A stretch of DNA of 64,000 bases from an uncultured Eubacteriales bacterium (lineage in GTDB: Bacteria > Bacillota > Clostridia > Christensenellales > Aristaeellaceae). The stretch covers positions 62,001-126,000 of the forward strand of contig UQNN01000008.1 in the NCBI GenBank assembly GCA_900542445.1. Direction: 5' to 3'. Position numbers and translations under genes: made by a program. Numbering within the stretch: position 1 is the stretch's first letter; each line of letters starts with the position of its first letter. Below are positions 42,704 through 50,053 of the stretch, in pieces. Under the pieces are notes generated by a model that worked only from the letters and a program-made list of their open reading frames with translations, was not told the DNA's origin and did not search any database.

Positions 42704-43035
42704 CGTTCTCCTTTTTGGAGTCTTGCCCCAACTCCCACCGAGAATCCGGAACTTCGCGCGCCGTGTCCCGCACAGCGCGCGTTCATTCCGTTTCTTGGAT
42801 TTCCTTCCTTACTTATTTGCTTCGCGATAAATGAAAACGGCCAACGCGCTTTGCGATTCCATTGCAGGGGCGCATCGCGCGTCCGCATACCATGCGCTTT
42901 TTTCAATAAAGAAGACTGTCCTGCTTTCCGCGTGACAGCCTCCCTTTATCTTCATTCGGCCCTTTTCAGCCGCACGTGCGAAACCTTTGCGTGCCTGCAA
43001 ACTGCGGCAGATATGCCCGCGGCCTCAGATCGCAA
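42704..43035. repeat. Intergenic region with a diverged palindromic half-element and nested hairpin
   Basis: 332 bp. It carries TCTTGCCCCAACTCCC, then AGAATCC interrupted by a hairpin of arms near GGAAC and GTTC with a CGCGCG stem (42748-42790), then TTTCTTGGATTTCC and the hairpin TTTGCTTCGCGATAAA. The palindrome normally reading AAGAACCTGAGGTTCTT has been split by the hairpin. The right-hand part (to 43035) shows no further feature. Confidence 0.6.
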
Positions 43036-45606
43036 TTATTCTTCAGTCTCTTCCGGCTGATTTTCGGAATTCTCTCCGCCGAGGTCCATGTCCAGCGAGT
43101 TTTCTTCCGTCGGCTCCATGGTTTCGCCGTCGGCTTCGGACGCTTCTTCCTCGTCTTCGTCGCGCTCGGTGGCGGTGACGCAGACGATGTGGCTGCCTTC
43201 CTCCACACGCATGACGCGCACGCCTTGAGACACGCGGCCGATGGTGGAGATATCGCTGACCGGCATGCGGATGATCGTGCCGTCGTCGGTGATGAGCATG
43301 ATATCCTCATCCTCATGCACAAGCAGCTGCGCGGCCATCAGTCCGGTTCTCTCCGTCAGGCGCATGGCCATGATGCCCTTGCCGCCGCGGCTCTGCACGC
43401 GGAACTCGGAAACGTCGGTGCGCTTGCCGTAACCCTTCTGGGTGATGGCGAGCACCTGCTTGTCTTCCTCGATGCGCGCAACAGAGATGACCTCGTCGTT
43501 TTCCGACAGATCGAAGCTCTTGACGCCCATGGAGTTGCGGCCCATCGCGCGGATATCCGTCTCCTTGAAACGAATAGCCTGACCCTGGCGCGTCGCCAGC
43601 ATCAACTCGTCGTCGTCGCCCGTCAGCTCCACGCCGATCAGCTCGTCGTCCTCGCGCAGCACGATGGCAATCAGACCCGCTTTGCGCAGATTGGCAAACT
43701 CATCCAGCGCAGTCTTTTTAATCAGACCGAAGCGCGTCGCCATCGTCAGATACTTGCCCTCGCTCTGTCTGGGTAGCGGAATCATCGCCGTGACCTTCTC
43801 GCCGCCGATCAGCTGGAGCAGGTTGACGATCGCCGTGCCGCGCGCGGTGCGGCCCGCCTCCGGGATTTCATAGCCCTTGAGGCTGTACACACGTCCCCGG
43901 TTGGTGAAGAACATGATTTCATCGTGCGTAGAGGTGACAAGCAGCTGCTCGGCATAATCCTCCTCGCGCGTGGTCATGCCCATAATCCCCTTGCCGCCGC
44001 GGTTCTGGCTGCGATACGTCGTGCGCGGAATGCGCTTGACATAGCCGAAGTGCGTCAGCGTCACAACCACGCTGTCCTCCTGAATGAGGTCTTCGGGATC
44101 GATTTCGCCGTCCATCACGCTGATCTGCGTGCGGCGCTCGTCGGCGTATTTCGCCTTGATGGCCAGAATCTCCTCGCGGATGATCCCCAGCACCATCTTT
44201 TCGTCGGCCAGCACGGCGCGCAGATAGGCGATGGTCTTTTCCAGCTCGGCATATTCTTCCTGCAAACGCTCGCGTTCCAAACCCGTCAAACGGGCCAGGC
44301 GCATATCCAGAATGGCCTGCGCCTGCTTGTCGGACAGGGCAAAGCGCTCCATGAGCTGCACCTTCGCCTCCGCCGTGTTCGGGCTGTTGCGGATGATGCG
44401 GACGATCTCGTCGATGTTATCCAGCGCGATGAGCAAGCCTTCCAAAATATGGGCGCGTGCCTCGGCCTTATCGAGGTCGTAGCGCGTGCGGCGCACGATC
44501 ACGTCCTTCTGGTGTTCCAGATAGTGGTAGAGCATCTGGTGCAGCGAAAGCACCTTCGGCTCGCCATCCACCAGCGCCAGCATGATCGCGCCGAAAGCTT
44601 CCTGCATCTGCGTGTGCTTGTACAGGTAGTTGAGCACGACGGCGGAATTCACGTCGCGTTTGAGTTCGATGACGATGCGCATGCCCTCGCGGTCGCTCTC
44701 GTCGCGGATATCGCTGATGCCTTCAAGACGCTTGTCATGCACCAGCTCGGCGATCTTCGCGACCAGCACGGACTTATTGACCATGTACGGGATTTCCGTC
44801 ACGACGATGCGCTGACGGCCGTTCGGCATCGGCTCGACTTCCGTTTTGGCGCGCGTGACGATACGGCCGCGGCCGGTGGAATACGTGTCGTAAATGCCCT
44901 TGCGGCCGAGGATGATACCGCCGGTCGGGAAATCCGGGCCTTTGATGCACTCCATCAGCTCCTGCGTGGTCACATCCGGGTTGTCGATCATCTTAACCAC
45001 GCCGTCGATGACCTCGCCGAGGTTATGCGGCGGAATATTCGTCGCCATGCCGACCGCAATGCCGGAAGAGCCGTTGACCAGCAGATTCGGGAAGCGGCTG
45101 GGCAGCACGTTCGGCTGCATCAGCGTTTCGTCGAAGTTCGGGGAGAAATCGACGGTCTCTTTATCGATATCCGCCAGCATCTCCATGTTGATTTTGCTCA
45201 TGCGCGCTTCGGTATAACGCATGGCCGCCGCGCCGTCGCCGTCCACCGAGCCAAAGTTACCCTGGCCGTCCACCAGCGGATAGCGGGTTGCAAAATCCTG
45301 ACCCAGGCGCACCAGCGCGCCATACACAGAGGAGTCGCCGTGCGGGTGATATTTACCCAGAACGTCGCCGACGATACGCGCGCACTTACGATACGGCTTA
45401 TCCGGCGTGACACCGAGTTCGTGCATCGCGTACAGAATGCGGCGATGCACCGGCTTGAGGCCGTCGCGCACATCCGGCAGCGCGCGGGTGATGATAACCG
45501 CCATTGCGTAGGAGATGAACGATTTCTTCATCTCGTGCTCAAGGTCAATCGGGCGGATGCGCTCAAGGTCGGTTGTATTGCCGGGGAGATTATCCTTAAA
45601 ATCCAA
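43036..45606 (-). CDS. gyrA: DNA gyrase subunit A
   Basis: 856 residues, from TTG at 45604-45606 with AAAGGGGA upstream. The breakage-reunion domain has the catalytic Tyr131 in AAAMRYTEARM. The C-terminal beta-pinwheel carries the GyrA box QNRGGKGIMGM and later QSRGGKGIMAMR repeats, and an acidic tail of about 45 residues follows. In the quinolone region HPHGDSSVYGALVRLGQ, the positions equal to E. coli Ser83, Ala84 and Asp87 are Ser92, Ser93 and Gly96. It pairs with GyrB to introduce negative supercoils. Confidence 0.97.
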   Translation of the reverse strand: MDFKDNLPGNTTDLERIRPIDLEHEMKKSFISYAMAVIITRALPDVRDGLKPVHRRILYAMHELGVTPDKPYRKCARIVGDVLGKYHPHGDSSVYGALVRLGQDFATRYPLVDGQGNFGSVDGDGAAAMRYTEARMSKINMEMLADIDKETVDFSPNFDETLMQPNVLPSRFPNLLVNGSSGIAVGMATNIPPHNLGEVIDGVVKMIDNPDVTTQELMECIKGPDFPTGGIILGRKGIYDTYSTGRGRIVTRAKTEVEPMPNGRQRIVVTEIPYMVNKSVLVAKIAELVHDKRLEGISDIRDESDREGMRIVIELKRDVNSAVVLNYLYKHTQMQEAFGAIMLALVDGEPKVLSLHQMLYHYLEHQKDVIVRRTRYDLDKAEARAHILEGLLIALDNIDEIVRIIRNSPNTAEAKVQLMERFALSDKQAQAILDMRLARLTGLERERLQEEYAELEKTIAYLRAVLADEKMVLGIIREEILAIKAKYADERRTQISVMDGEIDPEDLIQEDSVVVTLTHFGYVKRIPRTTYRSQNRGGKGIMGMTTREEDYAEQLLVTSTHDEIMFFTNRGRVYSLKGYEIPEAGRTARGTAIVNLLQLIGGEKVTAMIPLPRQSEGKYLTMATRFGLIKKTALDEFANLRKAGLIAIVLREDDELIGVELTGDDDELMLATRQGQAIRFKETDIRAMGRNSMGVKSFDLSENDEVISVARIEEDKQVLAITQKGYGKRTDVSEFRVQSRGGKGIMAMRLTERTGLMAAQLLVHEDEDIMLITDDGTIIRMPVSDISTIGRVSQGVRVMRVEEGSHIVCVTATERDEDEEEASEADGETMEPTEENSLDMDLGGENSENQPEETEE

Positions 45607-45624
45607 CTTATTTTCCCCTTTCTC

Positions 45625-45722
45625 AGGAACGTTTTGGGGGAACGTTGGGGCTCTGCCCCAAACCCCGCCAAGAACCTGATGTTCTTGGATTTCCCTCTCT
45701 CATTGATCGCTTCGCGATAAAT
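45625..45722. repeat. Palindromic half-element between gyrB and gyrA
   Basis: GGGGCTCTGCCCC, CAAGAACCTGATGTTCTTG, GATTTCCC and TTGATCGCTTCGCGATAAA. It lies between co-oriented gyrB and gyrA. Confidence 0.75.
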
Positions 45723-45746
45723 GGGAAAGATTCTTTTTTATGTTTT

Positions 45747-45797
45747 AAGGCTCCCTCTCAGAGGGAGCTGTCGAGCGAAGCGAGACTGAAGGAGTTA
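45747..45797. repeat. Short GAAGGAGTTA-terminated repeat overlapping the gyrB stop
   Basis: GGCTCCCTCTCAGAGGGAGC hairpin, TGTCGAGCGAAGCGAGACTG, then AAGGAGTTA. The TTA is the gyrB stop codon read on the other strand. This is a well-known type of intergenic repeat in Clostridia. Confidence 0.7.
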
Positions 45798-47765
45798 AAT
45801 ATCCAAATCCAGCACCAGTTTGCTGTTCTGCTCGATAAATTCGCGGCGCGGCTCCACCTTTTCGCCCATCAGCAGGCTCATGATTTCGTCGGCGGCAATC
45901 GCGTCCTCGACGGAAACGCGCAGCATGGTGCGGGTCTCCGGGTTCATGGTCGTCGTCCAGAGCTGTTCGGCGCTCATTTCGCCAAGGCCCTTGTAGCGCT
46001 GCACATCCGGCTTCTTTTCGCGGCCGATTTCGGTCATCACCTTGTCGAGTTCCGCGTCGGAATAGCAGTAGCGCTCCATCTTCTGATACGTCACCTTGTA
46101 CAGCGGCGGCTGGGCGGCGTAAACGTGCCCCTGCTCGATGAGCGGGCGCATGTAGCGGTAGAAGAACGTCAGCATCAGAATGCGGATGTGGCTGCCGTCC
46201 ACGTCGGCATCCGTCATGCAGACGATGCGGTCATAGCGCAGCTTCTTGATATCAAAATCGTCGCCCACGCCGCAGCCGAACGCCGTAATCATCGCCTTGA
46301 TTTCGTCGTTGGCCAGCACGCGGTCAAGGCGCGTCTTTTCGACGTTCAAAATCTTGCCGCGCAGCGGCAGAATCGCCTGGAAGTGGCGGTCGCGGCCCAT
46401 CTTCGCGCTGCCGCCTGCGGAATCGCCCTCGACGAGGAAGATTTCGCACTTGCTGGGGTCGCGCTCGGAGCAGTCCGCCAGCTTGCCCGGCAGGCTCGCG
46501 CTTTCCAGCACCGTCTTGCGGCGGGTCAGGTCGCGCGCCTTGCGCGCCGCCTCGCGCGCGCGGGAAGCGGCCAGACAGCGATCCAGAATCAGCTTGGCGA
46601 CCTGCGGGTTCTCTTCCAGATAATCGCTCAGCTGCTTGCCCACCAGCGAATTGACGATGGTGCGCACCTCGCTGTTGCCCAGCTTGGATTTGGTCTGACT
46701 CTCAAACTGCGGATCTTCCAGCTTGACGGAGACGATCGCCGCCAGGCCCTCGCGCGTATCCTCGCCGGAGAGATTCGCGTCGTTGGCTTTGAGGATGTTG
46801 TGCTTGCGGCCATAGTCGTTGATGACGCGGGTCAGCGCCATGTTGAAACCTGCAAGATGCGTGCCGCCGTCCGGCGTATGGATGTTGTTGACGAACGCAA
46901 AGATATTCTCGGAATAGGTGTCGTTGTACTGCATCGCCACCTCGACGCTTGTCGTGCCGACAAGGCCGCTGATGTAGATCGGTTCCGGGAAGAGCACCTC
47001 TTTGTTCTTGTTGATGAACTTGACGAACTCGCTGATGCCGCCCTCATAGTGGAAGACGTTCTCCTTCGCCTCTTCCGGGCGCTCGTCGCGGAAGACGATG
47101 CGGATGCCGCGGTTGAGGAAGGCCATCTCGCGGAAGCGGGTTTTGAGCGTGTCGTATTGGAAATCGCCCGTCTCAAAGATTCCCTCAGGATCGCTCTCGT
47201 CCTTCACATCCGGCCAGAAGCGGATCGTCGTGCCGGTGCGGTCGGTCTCGCCGATGACCTTGAGATCATAGAGCACCTTGCCGCGCTCATATTCCTGCTG
47301 ATAGATCTTGCCATCCTGATAGACGTTGACCTGCAAGTGTTTGGACAGCGCGTTCACGACCGACGCGCCGACGCCATGCAGGCCGCCGGAGACCTTGTAT
47401 CCTCCACCGCCGAACTTGCCGCCCGCATGCAGAATCGTCAGGCAGACCTCGACTGCCGGGCGGCCGATCTTCGGATGAATGCCGACCGGGAAGCCGCGTC
47501 CGTTGTCCCGCACGGAGCAGGAGCCGTCCTTATGCAGCGTGATGATGATTTCGTTGCAGAAGCCCGCCAACGCTTCGTCCACCGCGTTATCCACGATCTC
47601 GTAGACCAGATGGTGCAATCCGCGCTCGTCCGTCGAGCCGATATACATGCCCGGTCTCTTGCGCACGGCCTCAAGCCCTTCGAGCACCTGAATCTGGTTC
47701 TCGTCATACGTGCCATCCGGCCGTTCAAGCTGATCGAGCTGCTGCTGAATGTCTTGGTTTTCCAT
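45795..47765 (-). CDS. gyrB: DNA gyrase subunit B
   Basis: 656 residues. GHKL ATPase motifs EIVDNAVDEALAG, VRDNGRGFPV and VSGGLHGVGASVVNALS; the transducer; the TOPRIM signature LVEGDSAGGSAKMGRDR; MTDADVDGSHIR; and the C-terminal RYKGLGEMSAEQLW. GGAG precedes the ATG. It sits 24 bp downstream of yaaB and upstream of gyrA, the standard Firmicutes order, with a repeat inserted between the gyrase genes. Confidence 0.97.
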   Translation of the reverse strand: MENQDIQQQLDQLERPDGTYDENQIQVLEGLEAVRKRPGMYIGSTDERGLHHLVYEIVDNAVDEALAGFCNEIIITLHKDGSCSVRDNGRGFPVGIHPKIGRPAVEVCLTILHAGGKFGGGGYKVSGGLHGVGASVVNALSKHLQVNVYQDGKIYQQEYERGKVLYDLKVIGETDRTGTTIRFWPDVKDESDPEGIFETGDFQYDTLKTRFREMAFLNRGIRIVFRDERPEEAKENVFHYEGGISEFVKFINKNKEVLFPEPIYISGLVGTTSVEVAMQYNDTYSENIFAFVNNIHTPDGGTHLAGFNMALTRVINDYGRKHNILKANDANLSGEDTREGLAAIVSVKLEDPQFESQTKSKLGNSEVRTIVNSLVGKQLSDYLEENPQVAKLILDRCLAASRAREAARKARDLTRRKTVLESASLPGKLADCSERDPSKCEIFLVEGDSAGGSAKMGRDRHFQAILPLRGKILNVEKTRLDRVLANDEIKAMITAFGCGVGDDFDIKKLRYDRIVCMTDADVDGSHIRILMLTFFYRYMRPLIEQGHVYAAQPPLYKVTYQKMERYCYSDAELDKVMTEIGREKKPDVQRYKGLGEMSAEQLWTTTMNPETRTMLRVSVEDAIAADEIMSLLMGEKVEPRREFIEQNSKLVLDLDI

Positions 47766-47789
47766 TTATTCTCCTCGTTTCTTCGGCCT

Positions 47790-48119
47790 TCAAAGTTCGG
47801 GCTGCCCGTCTTCCTGCGCCGCCGTCCAAAACGGCTCGGCAGCCGGATAGGCGCGCTCATGCGCGCGCTGCGCAAGCGTCACCGTGGATATGGGCGACAG
47901 ATACACGCGCGCGTTTTCCGTCATGCCGCCCGCGCGCCTCGCGCCCGCGCAGATCACCGCGCTTTTGGCGGTGATGCCCTGCCGGGCGAGAATGCGGTTC
48001 TGGCGGCGGATTTCCGCAAGCATCGCCCCGGTGACGGGGCTTTGGCTCTGGGTCAAATCAATGATGGCCACAATGTCGGCGCTGTGCACGCTGACGTCAT
48101 CGCCCAAATGAAGAATCAT
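47790..48119 (-). CDS. remB: YaaB/RemB-like DUF370 protein
   Basis: 109 residues from the ATG at 48117-48119. The opening MILHLGDDVSVHSADIVAIIDL is the DUF370 signature (RemA/RemB family), and KSAVICAGARRAGGM follows. In Bacillus, yaaB lies between recF and gyrB. Here only the gyrB side is kept; upstream there is a terminator and an unrelated gene. RemA relatives are DNA-binding biofilm regulators. Confidence 0.85.
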   Translation of the reverse strand: MILHLGDDVSVHSADIVAIIDLTQSQSPVTGAMLAEIRRQNRILARQGITAKSAVICAGARRAGGMTENARVYLSPISTVTLAQRAHERAYPAAEPFWTAAQEDGQPEL

Positions 48120-48240
48120 TTCTGCCTCCCGCGCGTGCGCAGTCCGCACATTTTATTTCTATTATATTATACCAAATTCGTCCCCTTTTTTCAAACCTTG
48201 ACACGCTCTTTTTTGCACGTTTTTCGCCAAAATTGCACAC

Positions 48241-48272
48241 AAAAAAAGGCACCGTTATTCGGTGCCTTTTTT
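48241..48272. terminator. Bidirectional terminator
   Basis: AAGGCACCG / CGGTGCCTT around a short loop, with long A and T tracts. It isolates the yaaB-gyrBA operon from the upstream gene. Confidence 0.85.
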
Positions 48273-48279
48273 GAATCGC

Positions 48280-49209
48280 TTACTTCACCTGGGAAAGCGC
48301 GTCCTTCACGGCCGCAATCAGCGCTTCGGAAGTCTTGGTCGCGCCCGCAACCACGTCCACATCCGCGCTCTGCGCCTCGATGATGGCCGCCGGAATCTGC
48401 TCGAACGCCGGGTCAGAGATGCCGCTGGTCTCGTTGTGGCTGAGCACGTCAATCTTGGCGATCTTGTCGCCGTCCATCGTGACCTTGACCTTCACGTCGC
48501 CGCCGATGTCGCTCACGCCCGTGCCGATGTATTCGTTGTCGCCGAGCGCGACTTCTTCCTTCGGCTCTTCCGCCGGAGCTTCCTCAAAGCCGAAGTGGAT
48601 GTTCAGCAACTCGACCGCCTTCGCCGCAGTCTCGCCCGTGACAGCCGCGCAGCGCGCCAAACGGCCCGGATCGCTCATCTCATAGCCTGTCGCCTTCATG
48701 TAGTTCCCGACGGAAACCGCGCACTCAATCGCGCCCGAAACCGTGGTGACGGATTCCATCTCCGGCTGATAGGTCGGGAACGCGTGTTCCTTGTACCAGG
48801 CATAAAGCTGGTCGCGCAGCTCGCGGGCTTCCTTCGCCTCGCAGAACAGGCCGAACACCGCGCACGCGCCGCCCAAGGAGCCGCAAAGCGTGCCCGCGCC
48901 ATATCCACCCGCGCCGTCCGCAAACATGCGCGCGTTCAGCTGGTTATACGGATAGCCGTATTCATCAGCCAACAGTTCTACAATCGCCGCTACGGCGCCT
49001 GCGCAGCAGCCGCCGTGGGAATAGAAGCACTCATAGCCATGCTTGAGAACCGCTTCCTTGTCCATCTTCTTGTAAGCCCACGGCCAGGCAGGCGCCTCCG
49101 CGCCCTCAGCCAGCGCCGGCAGCATCGCCGGAACGGTGCTCAGCGCTGCCGCGCCCAGCATGCCCTTACCGGCCAGTTTCAAAAACTCACGACGGGAAGT
49201 CTGTTTCAT
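48280..49209 (-). CDS. Tat-exported C_GCAxxG_C_C / FMN-binding domain protein
   Basis: 309 residues from the ATG at 49207-49209. A twin-arginine signal (TSRREFLKLAGKGMLG) leads to a C_GCAxxG_C_C-type domain: CFYSHGGCCAGAVAAI and GTLCGSLGGACAVFGL, a cysteine pattern associated with redox clusters. The C-terminal 90 residues are an FMN_bind domain with DVDVVAGATKTSEALI, where the second threonine is normally flavinylated by ApbE. It should be an extracytoplasmic electron carrier. The linker (EEAPAEEPKEEVALG) joins the two modules. Confidence 0.85.
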   Translation of the reverse strand: MKQTSRREFLKLAGKGMLGAAALSTVPAMLPALAEGAEAPAWPWAYKKMDKEAVLKHGYECFYSHGGCCAGAVAAIVELLADEYGYPYNQLNARMFADGAGGYGAGTLCGSLGGACAVFGLFCEAKEARELRDQLYAWYKEHAFPTYQPEMESVTTVSGAIECAVSVGNYMKATGYEMSDPGRLARCAAVTGETAAKAVELLNIHFGFEEAPAEEPKEEVALGDNEYIGTGVSDIGGDVKVKVTMDGDKIAKIDVLSHNETSGISDPAFEQIPAAIIEAQSADVDVVAGATKTSEALIAAVKDALSQVK

Positions 49210-49324
49210 TTTGATATTCCTCCTGTGTTTTTTCCTGTTTCTTTCAGCGTTTGACGCACGCTTTTGATAGTATTTTAACACTTTTATCCATTTCGGACAA
49301 GGTTCTTCTCCGTCTTTATGCAAA

Positions 49325-49363
49325 AATTAACCCTAATTCCCGACAGAGAATAGGGTTAATGCT
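49325..49363 (-). terminator. Terminator after nrdG
   Basis: ATTAACCCTA pairs with TAGGGTTAAT, followed on the reverse strand by TTTTTGC. Confidence 0.8.
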
Positions 49364-49385
49364 GTTATTCCTCTTTTAATTAGGT

Positions 49386-49892
49386 TCACCATTCCGGCGG
49401 CACGTAGAGCCGGATTTCCCCCGCCGCCAACGTCGCAGGTACGTCGATGAGCCGCTGGTTTTTACTGCCGCAGTAGAGCAGGTCAAGCGAGCGCTCGTGC
49501 GAAAGGAATGGGCCGTCCACCAGCACGTCGAGCACGGAAAGCAGCTTCATTCTGTCGGCGCGGTTCTCTTTCAGCAGGTTCTCCAGCGTGAAGCCCGTGT
49601 AACACCAGACGTTCATGCCCTTTTCCTTCGCCGCTTTGGCGATAAGATACAGCGGTTCGGGCTGCATCATCGGTTCGCCGCCGGAGAGCGTCAGCCCACG
49701 CACCAGCGGGTTTTGACCCAGATGCGCAATCACGTCATCCGTCTGAGCGATATGCCCGCCGCCAAAATCATGCGTCTGCGGGTTGTGGCAGCCGGGGCAG
49801 TTGTGCGGGCAGCCCTGAACGAACACCGTGAACCGATACCCCGGCCCATCGACGATGGATTCGGGTTCAAGTCCCGCCAAACGAATTTCCAT
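49386..49892 (-). CDS. nrdG: Anaerobic ribonucleotide reductase activating protein
   Basis: 168 residues from the ATG at 49890-49892, 4 nt after GGAGG. Radical-SAM cysteines in QGCPHNCPGCHNPQTHDFGGG, then LTLSGGEPMMQP and VWCYTGFTLENLL. It uses S-adenosylmethionine and an Fe-S cluster to install the glycyl radical on NrdD. It is immediately downstream of nrdD, separated by a complete palindromic repeat. Confidence 0.95.
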   Translation of the reverse strand: MEIRLAGLEPESIVDGPGYRFTVFVQGCPHNCPGCHNPQTHDFGGGHIAQTDDVIAHLGQNPLVRGLTLSGGEPMMQPEPLYLIAKAAKEKGMNVWCYTGFTLENLLKENRADRMKLLSVLDVLVDGPFLSHERSLDLLYCGSKNQRLIDVPATLAAGEIRLYVPPEW

Positions 49893-49905
49893 AGTTCCTC
49901 CAAAA

Positions 49906-50044
49906 TACGATTGAGGCTCCGCCTCAAACTCCGGCAGGAACCTGAGGTTCCTGCACCTCCCGCCTTCATGGATTGCATCGCAATCCATGTGGAGAGGGTG
50001 CAGGGAAATGATTTCCCTGCTGGGGTTTGGGGCAAAACCCCAAC
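49906..50044. repeat. Complete composite palindromic element between nrdD and nrdG
   Basis: GAGGCTCCGCCTC, CAGGAACCTGAGGTTCCTG, a central CATGGATTGCATCGCAATCC, then GCAGGGAAATGATTTCCCTGC and GGGGCAAAACCCC. It sits inside what is otherwise a tight nrdD-nrdG operon. Confidence 0.8.
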
Positions 50045-50053
50045 GTAACCCCT

